Shown here: positions 49,936 to 59,942 of the stretch, one piece after another
How the letters are laid out: each line of letters begins with the position of its first letter
Numbering within the stretch: position 1 is the stretch's first letter
Assembly: GCA_947427205.1 (NCBI GenBank)
Contig: CANEHB010000007.1
Location: 1 to 64,000 of the forward strand
Direction: 5' to 3'
DNA from: an uncultured Clostridium sp.
GTDB taxonomy: Bacteria > Bacillota > Clostridia > TANB77 > CAG-508
DNA: 64,000 nucleotides
Notes under the pieces: model-generated
What the model was told of the DNA's origin: nothing
Database searches by the model: none
The model's input: only the letters and a program-made list of their open reading frames with translations
Made by a program: the position numbers and the translations under genes

Positions 49936-51669
49936 CTACAAAACTTTTTTTATTTCTTCAAATCTTTTTATTTTTAATGTTGTTGTTTTTATTAATTCTT
50001 CTTCTGTCAAAATCATCTCTTTTACATATTTATATGTTGGCATTGTTCTATTTATTTCTTTAACCTTATTCCATAATATCTTTTTAATTTCTTCTTCATC
50101 TTCTGTATTATATTCTTCTTTTATTTTTTCTTTATCATATACTATTTTTGTACAAATTTTCAAGTCTACAGGATCATCTTTTTCTGGTTTTCCATACACA
50201 AATGATTCTTTAACTCCTGGTACTTTATTTATTAAGCTCTCAATTTCCTCTGGATATACATTTTTTCCGTTTTTTAATACAATTACACTCTTTTTTCTTC
50301 CTGTTATAAATATAAATCCATCTTTATCAATATATGCTAAATCTCCTGTTGCAAACCATCCATCTTCTGTTATAGAATCGTCATTCGTTCCATAATATCC
50401 AAGCATAACACTTGGCCCTTTAACAGCAAGTTCTCCTATTCCCATTTCATTTGGCTCAATAATCTTTGTTTGTAAACTTGGAAATGTTTTTCCTATAGAT
50501 CCTAATTTTCTACATGTTGGATGCTCTGCTGCTATAACTGGTGCTGTTTCTGTTAAACCATATCCTTGATATGTTTCAATTCCTAACTCATTTAATCCTT
50601 TTTCTGTTTCTGAATCAAATGCAGCTCCTCCTGCAACAAATAATCTTAATTTTCCACCTAAAGAATCTAACACTTCTTTAAATAATTTTCTTCTAATATC
50701 TACTCCAAAAATTTTAGCTACTTTACTTAATTTTATTCCAAATTTTACTTTTCCAAGTTTTCCTTTTTTTTCAATTGATTGCATAACTTTTTTATACATA
50801 TTATCAAAAAGAACTGGTACTGCAATCATTGCACTTGCTTGATAATCTTTTAAATTTTCTGCAATATGTCTAATTCCTTGACAAAATCCTATTGATGCCC
50901 CTTTACTTACTGGATATAAAAATCCAACTGTACATTCAAAAACATGATGTAATGGTAGGAAAGATAAAAAAGTATCTTCTTTAGTTACATCAAATGTAGA
51001 TGCAATATCATATATATTCGCACATATATTTCCATGTGATAGCATAACTGCTTTTGACTTAGAGGTTGTACCAGATGTAAATAACATTGATGCCATTTCA
51101 TTATTATTAATTTCTGCATCAAAAAAACTTCTTGCTCCATTTTTTATTAAATCTTTTCCTAGTTTAACTAATTCTTTTTGCGAATATACTTCATCTGTTT
51201 TTTCTTCTAAATCCATTGATATAAAAAATTTTATTTTTCCTATTTTATCTTCTTTTGCTTTTTCCATTACTTCATCATATTTAGAAGAATAAAAAATAGC
51301 TTCCATTTCAGAACGCTCTATTAAACTTAAAATTTCATTTTCTGGAAGTGATTTATCTAATGGCACTACAATTCCTGTACCACAAATAACAGATAAATAA
51401 GCCTCTTCCCATTCATATCTATTTTCAGAAATAACTCCTATTCTTTTATCTTTTAATCCTATACTAATTAATGCTGTTCCTAAACTATTTATTTCGTCAA
51501 TATATTCATTATATGACATTGTATTTATTTTTTCTGAATCATCTTCTTTAAGTTTAAAAGCTATCTCATTTCCAAATTCTTTTTTTGTATTTGTTATCAT
51601 TTCTTTTAAATTTTCAAATTTCTTTGCTTCAAAAACCTTTTCGCATCCTTTATAGATTCTTTCTCCCAT
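49936..51669 (-). CDS. AMP-forming acyl-CoA synthetase / ligase
   Basis: MLFTSGTTSKSKAVMLSHGNI; YQGYGLTETAPVIAAEH; TGDLAYIDKDGFIFITGRKKSVIVLKNGKNVYPEEIE. Confidence 0.95.
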   Translation of the reverse strand: MGERIYKGCEKVFEAKKFENLKEMITNTKKEFGNEIAFKLKEDDSEKINTMSYNEYIDEINSLGTALISIGLKDKRIGVISENRYEWEEAYLSVICGTGIVVPLDKSLPENEILSLIERSEMEAIFYSSKYDEVMEKAKEDKIGKIKFFISMDLEEKTDEVYSQKELVKLGKDLIKNGARSFFDAEINNNEMASMLFTSGTTSKSKAVMLSHGNICANIYDIASTFDVTKEDTFLSFLPLHHVFECTVGFLYPVSKGASIGFCQGIRHIAENLKDYQASAMIAVPVLFDNMYKKVMQSIEKKGKLGKVKFGIKLSKVAKIFGVDIRRKLFKEVLDSLGGKLRLFVAGGAAFDSETEKGLNELGIETYQGYGLTETAPVIAAEHPTCRKLGSIGKTFPSLQTKIIEPNEMGIGELAVKGPSVMLGYYGTNDDSITEDGWFATGDLAYIDKDGFIFITGRKKSVIVLKNGKNVYPEEIESLINKVPGVKESFVYGKPEKDDPVDLKICTKIVYDKEKIKEEYNTEDEEEIKKILWNKVKEINRTMPTYKYVKEMILTEEELIKTTTLKIKRFEEIKKVL

Positions 51670-51683
51670 TTTTACTCCATCCT

Positions 51684-52250
51684 TTATATGATTTTATCAA
51701 ATAATGTTTTTTCATACTCATTATACAAATCATGAATATCTATTTTCTCTAATCCTGCTTTTCTTTTGTAAATTAAAGTTGAACAAGTTAATGAAAATAT
51801 TTCTGAAGCTAATATTTCAGCATTACAATTTACAATATCTCCATTATCAACTCCCTCTTGTACAATCCCCTGTATCACTTCAATATATTCTATAACCTTT
51901 TGTTTACAAAATACATTTCTTGATTCATTCCCCCATGTTTGACTAAGAACAATGGTTAATAAATTTTCATATTTTGAAACAGCCTTTAATTGTATTAAAG
52001 AAACTGCTTTAATTTTATCTAATACATTATTACATTTTGAAATTTTAATTTCTATACTATTTATTAAAAGTTTCATTCCTTCTTCTATTAAAAAATTAAA
52101 AATTTCTTCTTTACTATTAAAATGATAATATAGAGTTCCTTTAGCTACGCCTACAGTAGCTGTAATTTCCTCTATACTAGTAGCATCATATCCTTTTTCT
52201 GAGAAAAGTTTTAATGATGTCTCAAATATTTTTCTTTTAGTTTTATTCAT
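51684..52250 (-). CDS. TetR-family transcriptional regulator
   Basis: IFETSLKLFSEKGYDATSIEEITATVGVAKGTLYYHFNSKEEIF. Confidence 0.95.
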   Translation of the reverse strand: MNKTKRKIFETSLKLFSEKGYDATSIEEITATVGVAKGTLYYHFNSKEEIFNFLIEEGMKLLINSIEIKISKCNNVLDKIKAVSLIQLKAVSKYENLLTIVLSQTWGNESRNVFCKQKVIEYIEVIQGIVQEGVDNGDIVNCNAEILASEIFSLTCSTLIYKRKAGLEKIDIHDLYNEYEKTLFDKII

Positions 52251-52370
52251 ACAATTTCACCTATCTAAAAATTTATACCTATTATATAAAATTCTAATAA
52301 AATTTGCAATAACAAAATTGTAAAGTAAATAAATAGTCAAATTAATAAAATTAATTTTATATTATTAAAT

Positions 52371-52410
52371 AGCAAAAAGCCAGGCTTAATAAAAACAGCT
52401 GGCTTTTGCT
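52371..52410 (-). terminator. Terminator of orphan small gene 52430-52660
   Basis: AGCAAAAGCCAG / CTGGCTTTTTGCT stem on the minus strand. Confidence 0.75.
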
Positions 52411-52429
52411 TTATTCTTTTTTACATAGA

Positions 52430-52660
52430 TTATGAAACATTTAAATACTTTTTAACTGCATCACGCAATTCATTAATAGCCTCTCTCTTCTCAGAATTTG
52501 CTGAATTTTCTTTTTTAGCAAACTCTGACGACGTAAGAATCGTATTATATGAAGCTTGGAGCAATATATCTAATTGCTTTTCCATTGGTAATCCACCTCT
52601 GATATCTACGATATATTCATCCTCTCCTCGTATTTCAATCTTTCTTACAACGACTTCCAT
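52430..52660 (-). CDS. Orphan small protein (76 aa)
   Basis: AGGAGGGATTAGAGC-ATG; own near-consensus promoter; less AT-rich than neighbours. Confidence 0.72.
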   Translation of the reverse strand: MEVVVRKIEIRGEDEYIVDIRGGLPMEKQLDILLQASYNTILTSSEFAKKENSANSEKREAINELRDAVKKYLNVS

Positions 52661-52729
52661 GCTCTAATCCCTCCTGTCTTGACTTAATTGCTAATTGCAA
52701 TGCTTGAATACATGTTACATTTTCTAAAA

Positions 52730-52758
52730 ATTATAGAACGGTTATTTAAATTTGTCAA
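52730..52758 (-). promoter_or_regulatory. Consensus sigma-A promoter of 52430-52660
   Basis: TTGACA-17-TATAAT on the minus strand. Confidence 0.82.
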
Positions 52759-52769
52759 TATAAACTTAA

Positions 52770-53123
52770 CTATTCCTGTATTCTTTTTATAATTTCTTCA
52801 AAAGTAATTCCATATTTTTCAATTTCTTTAATATCTTTTTTTATACTATTTATTTTATTATTTATTGTATTTTTTAATATAATATCTGTTTTTTTATTAA
52901 TAAAAGTTCCTTTTGTTGATAGAGTAACAATTACTCCTTTATTTTCTAATATTGTATATGCTTTTTTTACTGTATTAGGATTTATTCCAAGCTGAGTTGC
53001 CATATCTCTTATAGAAGGAATCTGCTCTTCAGGCTTTAAAATCTCCAAAGCAACATATCTTTCTATCTCTTGAACAATTTGTTCATATATAGGTTTTCTA
53101 CTTTGGTAGTCTAAATTTATCAT
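52770..53123 (-). CDS. GntR-family regulator (YtrA-like)
   Basis: DYQSRKPIYEQIVQEIERYVALEILKPEEQIPSIRDMATQLGINPNTVKKAYTILENKGVI. Confidence 0.93.
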   Translation of the reverse strand: MINLDYQSRKPIYEQIVQEIERYVALEILKPEEQIPSIRDMATQLGINPNTVKKAYTILENKGVIVTLSTKGTFINKKTDIILKNTINNKINSIKKDIKEIEKYGITFEEIIKRIQE

Positions 53124-53138
53124 ATCAATTCCTCCTTT

Positions 53139-55148
53139 CTAAAAAGATATTACTTCTGCATTTTCTGTTGTACCTTTTATCTCAACGTCTTCTTCTACAT
53201 TATAAAACTCACTCATATTAAAATTATTCTTGATTAATCCTTCAAACTTTTCTACTTCATTAGTATAAAATCCAAAATCAAGTTCATGGCAATATACATA
53301 ATAATATGTTTTTTCTGGATTAACTTCATTTTTATAGTTTTCTTTTATAAATTTAAATATTATATCTCTTTCTTCATTTTCTGCATACAAACTTGCTTCT
53401 TGTTCACTTTCTGGATATTTTTTTACTATTCTAAGGTTTGAATTATTTGAATATTTATTAATATTTTTTTCATATTCAGCTATGCTACTATTTGCATCCT
53501 CATTAATTATTTTAATAAGCTCTTTTTCAAGTTCTGGTAAATCATCTAATTCTATTCTTATAGTTTGTCTTTGATGATTTTTATATCTATAAATTATTAT
53601 ATAGTTACTTGAATAATAATTAACATAACTTTTTTTGTTAGACTCTAAATTCATTCTATTTTCGAAATATTTTTCTAGATTATCGTTAATTAATTTGACT
53701 AACTCATCATTTGATTTTAAATTTTTATTTTTACGTGTTTCACCTAAATTTATAATAACATCTTCTTCGATTTTTATGTTCTTAGCTAAATCATTAACAT
53801 ATTTTTTCTCATTTACTAATTTATTTAATAATTCATTAAATAACTCTCTTTCTAAGTATGAATAATCTTCTATTATATCACCATTTTTAAGTTTTAATTT
53901 TAAACCTATCTGGATTCCATTGTTTGAAAAATAATCTTTTTTATAATTATCTAAAATAAAATCTACTATTTCTTTATTTTCTATTTTAGCATCTAATTTT
54001 GTTCTTCTATTATTGGTATAGAATATTCCTAAATCTAAATTTATTTCTGCTACATCATCAATATCAATCTTTTGTACTCTATGAAATACAGAACTATTTA
54101 CTTGGTTTAAACCAATGATTACTCCATATAAAATAACACTTGAACATATAAAACTAATAATTGTTGTTTTTAATTTTATTTTTTTATTTGTTATTAAATC
54201 ATAAATAAAATAGTATACAAATATTAAAAATATTATAAGAACTAATTCTGGAATTCTCACTTCATCATGTAAATATTCTACTATTCTTATCATGGGATAC
54301 AATGTTAATAGTTTTACAAATAAATGTACTTTTGTACTTTCAAAAGAGTATCCTGTATTTTCCATTTTTCTTTTTTCAAATAATTTTACTCCTAAAAATA
54401 TATAAAGTACTCCTAAAACTAAAGTATAAATTGTAGAATTAAATCCATATATAGTTCCTTCCTCCATAAGAGTATAAAAAATATTTATTGGTAATGTAAA
54501 TATTGTTGATTTACTAATATATAAAAATCTATCAGGTCCACTAAAATAATTCATTTCAACTGGTACATTATATCCTGCACCTAAATTAAAAACTCTAATA
54601 CAAGGTAATAAAAATAATATTAGCATTGTCAAAACTATTTGTATAAATTTATTTCCAGAAATAGTTAATGCTAAACTAGAAATAATAAACATAAAAACAT
54701 ATGCAATCGTCATTATAACAAAACTATCAACTAGCATTGACATTGAAATTAAACTTGTTTTTACTATAAGTAAGTAAAAAGCAATTATTATAAAATTTAT
54801 AACTTGTAATAATACTAGGTATAATATTCCTGTTATTATATTAGTTAAATATATTTTTTTTCTACTTATTGGCATTGCATTTATAAAATCTATACTATTT
54901 CTTTTATATACATAACCTAACAAAATATTTGATAATATAAAAGGAATTATAAATATCCCAACTATATTTGCTATTATTAAAGGTGCTAATTCATATGGTG
55001 TTTCATATGAAGTATTATCATAACTATATAAGCAAAACAACGTTATTATCGGTATTATAACAAGCATTATCGCTAGAACACCTTTGGATTTTTTTAAATT
55101 TTGTATCGCATAATTTTTACTAAACAACTTGGTTAAATTCATATCCAA
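53139..55148 (-). CDS. ABC transporter permease (ytr-like)
   Basis: Multi-TM protein overlapping the ATPase gene; LLGYVYKRNSIDFINAMPISRKKIYLTN. Confidence 0.85.
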   Translation of the reverse strand: MDMNLTKLFSKNYAIQNLKKSKGVLAIMLVIIPIITLFCLYSYDNTSYETPYELAPLIIANIVGIFIIPFILSNILLGYVYKRNSIDFINAMPISRKKIYLTNIITGILYLVLLQVINFIIIAFYLLIVKTSLISMSMLVDSFVIMTIAYVFMFIISSLALTISGNKFIQIVLTMLILFLLPCIRVFNLGAGYNVPVEMNYFSGPDRFLYISKSTIFTLPINIFYTLMEEGTIYGFNSTIYTLVLGVLYIFLGVKLFEKRKMENTGYSFESTKVHLFVKLLTLYPMIRIVEYLHDEVRIPELVLIIFLIFVYYFIYDLITNKKIKLKTTIISFICSSVILYGVIIGLNQVNSSVFHRVQKIDIDDVAEINLDLGIFYTNNRRTKLDAKIENKEIVDFILDNYKKDYFSNNGIQIGLKLKLKNGDIIEDYSYLERELFNELLNKLVNEKKYVNDLAKNIKIEEDVIINLGETRKNKNLKSNDELVKLINDNLEKYFENRMNLESNKKSYVNYYSSNYIIIYRYKNHQRQTIRIELDDLPELEKELIKIINEDANSSIAEYEKNINKYSNNSNLRIVKKYPESEQEASLYAENEERDIIFKFIKENYKNEVNPEKTYYYVYCHELDFGFYTNEVEKFEGLIKNNFNMSEFYNVEEDVEIKGTTENAEVISF

Positions 55149-56016
55149 TCACCTCCATTTCATAAATAAATATTTCTTCTAAAGTAAGTGATAAAAAGTC
55201 TAAAATTAAAGGCGATTTTTCTTTTAATTTTTGTTCTATTTTTTCTCTGTCTCCTTTAAAAATCATTGTAGCAACACTTCCTACCTTTTTAAAAGAAAGT
55301 GGCTCTAGTTCTTTAAAAGTCTCTTCGGTAAAATCTTCTTTTAATGATATTTGAACTTTAAACATATTAGTTTTTAAACTATCTACATCACTTTCAAATA
55401 GAACTCCACCCTTATATAAAACACCTAGATTATCACATATATCTTCTAATTCTCTTAAATTATGACTTGTCATTATTATCGTTGTATTTTTACTTGACAT
55501 ATGTTTTGCAAGTATCTTTTTCATAAGATTTCTTACAACAGGATCTAAACCGTCAAAAGTTTCATCAAAAAACATGTAATCTGCATTGGTTGCTAATATA
55601 CAAATCAGAGCACATTGTCTTTTCATTCCTTTTGAAAAATTATCTAATTTTGTATTCATATCTAATTTTAAAATTTCTGCAAGTTCTTTTAAATATTCCA
55701 TATCAAATTTCTTATACATTGATTTATAATATTTTGCCATATCCATTAATGTATAACTTGAAATAATGTATAAATCATCTGGCAAAAATGCTAATTTTTG
55801 TTTTACTTCTTCATTATTCTCAACTTCTACATCATCAATAAGTACACTTCCAGAGTCCTTTCTAAATACATCATTAATAATTCTTAAAAGTGTTGATTTT
55901 CCTGCACCATTTGCTCCTATTAATCCATATATTGAATTAGTTTGAATATTGCAATTTAGATTATCTAAAACTTTCTTTTTCCCAAAAGTTTTATTCAAAT
56001 TGCTAATTTTAATCAT
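55120..56016 (-). CDS. ABC transporter ATP-binding protein
   Basis: YGLIGANGAGKSTLLRIIND; LDNFSKGMKRQCALICILAT; FFDETFDGLDP. Confidence 0.95.
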   Translation of the reverse strand: MIKISNLNKTFGKKKVLDNLNCNIQTNSIYGLIGANGAGKSTLLRIINDVFRKDSGSVLIDDVEVENNEEVKQKLAFLPDDLYIISSYTLMDMAKYYKSMYKKFDMEYLKELAEILKLDMNTKLDNFSKGMKRQCALICILATNADYMFFDETFDGLDPVVRNLMKKILAKHMSSKNTTIIMTSHNLRELEDICDNLGVLYKGGVLFESDVDSLKTNMFKVQISLKEDFTEETFKELEPLSFKKVGSVATMIFKGDREKIEQKLKEKSPLILDFLSLTLEEIFIYEMEVIGYEFNQVV

Positions 56017-56081
56017 AAATACCTCCTATCTGTTTCTAATAAAGTTCAAGTTTTCATCTTAAACTTGTAGTAACAAATAAA

Positions 56082-56118
56082 AATATAATTGTACTATTTG
56101 TACTAGTACAATTATATT
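56082..56118. promoter_or_regulatory. Operator palindrome of ytr-like operon
   Basis: AATATAATTGTACTA-N7-TAGTACAATTATATT, 15-bp perfect arms. Confidence 0.78.
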
Positions 56119-56161
56119 ATTCTTTTAATATAAAGTCAATATATTTAAAATCATAATCCAC

Positions 56162-56197
56162 CATTTTATGTATATTTTACAAAATATACATAAAATG
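56162..56197. promoter_or_regulatory. 17-bp perfect palindrome overlapping promoter of 56245-56499
   Basis: CATTTTATGTATATTTT-AC-AAAATATACATAAAATG; overlaps TTTACA(56176-56181)-17-TATAAT(56199-56204). Confidence 0.75.
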
Positions 56198-56244
56198 TTA
56201 TAATAATTATATGGACTATACTTTTATAGATTGGAGGCGAATAT

Positions 56245-56499
56245 ATGCCTAGCATAAAAGAACTATTGTCTATGTTGCAAAATTTAGAGGCAGATCCCAA
56301 ACTTCGGGAATTCACTCCACTTTTCGAGGAAATAAAGGCTGGTATTGATGATCCAGATTATGACAATATAGAAACAGTTTTAGAGCTTTTTGTTAAAACT
56401 AACTATTCTTTTAATTGCAGGAAAATTGCTGAAGAAGCATATATAAATGCAAATAAATATCTTCCCCGAAAAAAGTGGTATGAACTAGATGATGATTAA
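56245..56499 (+). CDS. Orphan small acidic protein (84 aa)
   Basis: TTGGAGGCGAATAT-ATG; own promoter; terminator at 56514-56548. Confidence 0.75.
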   Translation: MPSIKELLSMLQNLEADPKLREFTPLFEEIKAGIDDPDYDNIETVLELFVKTNYSFNCRKIAEEAYINANKYLPRKKWYELDDD

Positions 56500-56513
56500 C
56501 TGTTCTTATGCGA

Positions 56514-56548
56514 AAAAACTGCTGGTACAACAAGTACTAGCAGTTTTT
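56514..56548 (+). terminator. Terminator of 56245-56499
   Basis: AAAAACTGCTGGTAC-AACAA-GTACTAGCAGTTTTT. Confidence 0.85.
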
Positions 56549-56599
56549 ATTATATTATTTAATTATCTATCATCTCTTAATCTTCCATTACAAATAAAT

Positions 56600-59500
56600 C
56601 TATATCTCTGTAATATCAACAGGTAATAAATCTGTTTCATCTGTTTCGTCTTCTATAGCTTGATACAATGCATTTACAGTATCCAAAGATGTAAAACAAG
56701 GAATTTTGCATTCTACTGCCATTCTTCTAATTTTAAATCCATCTCTATTAGATTCTTTTCCTTTTGTAGGAGTATTAATAACAAAATTAATTTTTCCTGA
56801 CTCTATTAAATCAATAATACTATTTGTTCCTTCCCATAATTTTTCTATAATTATTGATTCTACACCATTACTTCTTAAAAATTTAGCTGTTCCAGATGTA
56901 GCAAAAATTTCAAAACCTTTTCTTTTAAATTTTTCAGCTATTGGAAGCATTTCTGGTTTATCTTTATCTCTTACAGTTATTAATATAGCTCCTTTAGTAG
57001 ATACATTTGCCCCACTTGCTATAAAAGCCTTAAGTACTGCATCTTCGAATTTTTTAGATACACCTAAAACTTCACCTGTTGATTTCATTTCAGGTCCTAA
57101 AGAAGTATCAGCATTTTTTATTTTTTCAAATGAGAATACTGGCATTTTTACACATATATAATCACTCTTTTTATACAATCCTGTTCCATATCCTAAGTCT
57201 TTTAGTTTTTTACCAAGAATTACATTAGTTGCAATATCTATCATTGGTAAGTTTGTTACTTTACTAATATATGGAACTGTCCTACTTGAACGTGGATTTA
57301 CTTCTATTATATAAACTTCTCCATTACTTATAATAAATTGGATATTTAATATTCCTATTATATTAAGTTCTTTAGCTATTTTTTCAGTGTATTCTATAAT
57401 CTTTTCTTCTTGTTCTTTTTCAACATTTTGAGTTGGATATACAGAAATACTATCTCCAGAATGTACACCTGCTCTTTCTAAGTGCTCCATTATACCTGGT
57501 ATTAAAACATCGTCTCCATCACAAATAGCATCTACTTCAACTTCTCTTCCTAAAATATATTTATCAACAAGTATAGGATGTTCTTGTTCTATAGTATTAA
57601 TTTCATTTACGTATTCTTCTATTTCTTTGTCATCATAAGCAATAGCCATACCTTGTCCACCTAAAACATATGATGGTCTAACTAAAACTGGATATCCTAA
57701 ATAATTTGCAACTCTTTTAGCTTCATCAACTGTATATATTGTACTTCCTTTTGGTCTTAAAATTCCACAATTATTTAATGCTTCATCAAATTCTTTTCTA
57801 TCTTCTGCTCTATCCATATCTACTTCCTGTGTTCCCATAATTTGAACACCCATATCTGATAAAGCTTTTGTTAATTTTATAGCTGTTTGACCACCAAATT
57901 GAACTATTGCGCCATCTGGTTTCTCAACATTTACTATATTTTCAACATCTTCTGCTGTTAAAGGCTCAAAGTATAATTTATCTGCTATATCAAAATCTGT
58001 ACTTACTGTTTCTGGATTGTTATTTACAATTATTGTTTCATATCCTTGTTTCTTTAAAGCCCAAACTCCATGAACACTACAATAATCAAACTCTATACCT
58101 TGACCTATTCTTATTGGTCCTGAACCAAGTACCATAACTTTCTTTTTACCTGATTCTTTTGCTTCATTATCATCATCATAACTTGAATAGTAATAAGGTG
58201 TTTTGGCTTCAAATTCAGCACTACAAGTATCTACCATTTTAAAATTTGCTACAATACCACTTTCTTTACGTAGATTTTTTATTTCTGCTTCTGTTTTTCC
58301 AGAAAGTTTAGCTATTATTTTATCAGTAAATCCAAGTCTTTTTGCTTTTTCAAGCATTTTAGAATTCATTTGATTTAATTCAAGTTCTCTTTCCATTTTT
58401 ACAAGTTTATAAATAATTCCTATAAAGAATCTATCTATTTTAGTTATTTCATGTATTCTCTCAACTGATATTTCTTTTCTAATTGCCTCTGCAATTGCAA
58501 AGATTCTTTCATTATCAACATTTTTTAATATTTCTTCTAATTCTGATTTTTCTAAATCTTTTAATTTATCTAAACTTAAATACTCAACATTTTCCTCTAA
58601 CGAACGAATAGCTTTCATTAATCCAGCTTCTAAGTTAGGAGCAATAGCCATAACTTCTCCTGTTGCTTTCATCTGTGTTCCTAAAGTTCTACTTGCTGTA
58701 AGAAATTTTTTGAATGGCCATTTTGGTATTTTTACTACTACATAATCAAGAACTGGCTCAAAACAAGCAAAAGTTTTCCCAGTTACTTCATTTTTTATCT
58801 CATCTAAAGTATATCCAAGTGCAATTTTACTTGCAACTTTAGCTATTGGATAACCTGTTGCTTTTGAAGCTAATGCTGATGATCGACTTACTCTTGGATT
58901 AACCTCAATTACTGCATATTCAAAACTTGTTGGATTTAATGCAAATTGAACATTACATCCACCTTCTATCTTTAATGCTGATATAATTTTTATAGCAGAT
59001 GTTCTTAACATTTGATATTCTTTATCAGATAATGTTTGAGAAGGAGCAACTACTATACTATCTCCTGTATGTACACCAACTGGATCGATATTTTCCATAT
59101 TACATATTGTAATACAGTTTCCTTTACTATCTCTCATTACTTCATATTCTATTTCTTTCCAACCAGTAATACATTTTTCAACTAATATCTCATTTACCCT
59201 AGACATTCTTATTCCAGAACCTGCAATTTCTTCCAACTCTTCCATAGTGTAAGCAATACCACCACCAGTTCCACCTAATGTATAAGCAGGTCTAATAATT
59301 ACTGGTAATCCTATTTCTTTAGTAAATTCTACTGCATCTTCTACAGTATGAACTACTTTACTTGCTATACAAGGCTCTTTGATTTCTTCCATCATGTCTT
59401 TAAAACATTGTCTATCTTCAGCATTTCTTATTCCATCAACACCTGTACCTAAAAGTCTAACATTTCTTTCTTTTAAGAAACCTGATTCTGCAAGTTCCAT

Positions 59501-59797
59501 AACTAGGTTAAGCCCAGTTTGACCACCTAAGTTTGGAAGTATGCTATCTGGTTTTTCTATTTCTATTATTTTCTTTACAGTTTGAACAGTTAAAGGTTCT
59601 ATATAAATTTTATCAGCCATATTCTTATCAGTCATAATTGTTGCTGGATTAGAATTAATTAAAACTACTTCGATACCTTCTTTTTTCAGTTCTCTACAAG
59701 CTTGAGTTCCTGCATAATCAAACTCTGCAGCTTGTCCTATAATAATTGGTCCTGAACCTATAACTAAAACTTTTTTAATTGATTTATTTTTTGGCAT
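56600..59797 (-). CDS. carB: Carbamoyl-phosphate synthase large subunit
   Basis: KKVLVIGSGPIIIGQAAEFDYAGTQACRELKKEG; two ATP-grasp halves; MGS-like C-terminus. Confidence 0.97.
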   Translation of the reverse strand: MPKNKSIKKVLVIGSGPIIIGQAAEFDYAGTQACRELKKEGIEVVLINSNPATIMTDKNMADKIYIEPLTVQTVKKIIEIEKPDSILPNLGGQTGLNLVMELAESGFLKERNVRLLGTGVDGIRNAEDRQCFKDMMEEIKEPCIASKVVHTVEDAVEFTKEIGLPVIIRPAYTLGGTGGGIAYTMEELEEIAGSGIRMSRVNEILVEKCITGWKEIEYEVMRDSKGNCITICNMENIDPVGVHTGDSIVVAPSQTLSDKEYQMLRTSAIKIISALKIEGGCNVQFALNPTSFEYAVIEVNPRVSRSSALASKATGYPIAKVASKIALGYTLDEIKNEVTGKTFACFEPVLDYVVVKIPKWPFKKFLTASRTLGTQMKATGEVMAIAPNLEAGLMKAIRSLEENVEYLSLDKLKDLEKSELEEILKNVDNERIFAIAEAIRKEISVERIHEITKIDRFFIGIIYKLVKMERELELNQMNSKMLEKAKRLGFTDKIIAKLSGKTEAEIKNLRKESGIVANFKMVDTCSAEFEAKTPYYYSSYDDDNEAKESGKKKVMVLGSGPIRIGQGIEFDYCSVHGVWALKKQGYETIIVNNNPETVSTDFDIADKLYFEPLTAEDVENIVNVEKPDGAIVQFGGQTAIKLTKALSDMGVQIMGTQEVDMDRAEDRKEFDEALNNCGILRPKGSTIYTVDEAKRVANYLGYPVLVRPSYVLGGQGMAIAYDDKEIEEYVNEINTIEQEHPILVDKYILGREVEVDAICDGDDVLIPGIMEHLERAGVHSGDSISVYPTQNVEKEQEEKIIEYTEKIAKELNIIGILNIQFIISNGEVYIIEVNPRSSRTVPYISKVTNLPMIDIATNVILGKKLKDLGYGTGLYKKSDYICVKMPVFSFEKIKNADTSLGPEMKSTGEVLGVSKKFEDAVLKAFIASGANVSTKGAILITVRDKDKPEMLPIAEKFKRKGFEIFATSGTAKFLRSNGVESIIIEKLWEGTNSIIDLIESGKINFVINTPTKGKESNRDGFKIRRMAVECKIPCFTSLDTVNALYQAIEDETDETDLLPVDITEI

Positions 59798-59942
59798 TTT
59801 ACTTCTCCTATCTTCGCTCAGACCGTGATTTTAAAATTTTATTCTAAAATTTTAAAATCACAACTATACGAATATATTATAATTTATTTTTTATTTCACA
59901 CATCTGCTTATTGATGAACAAAATGTCCATCAATAAACGTCC

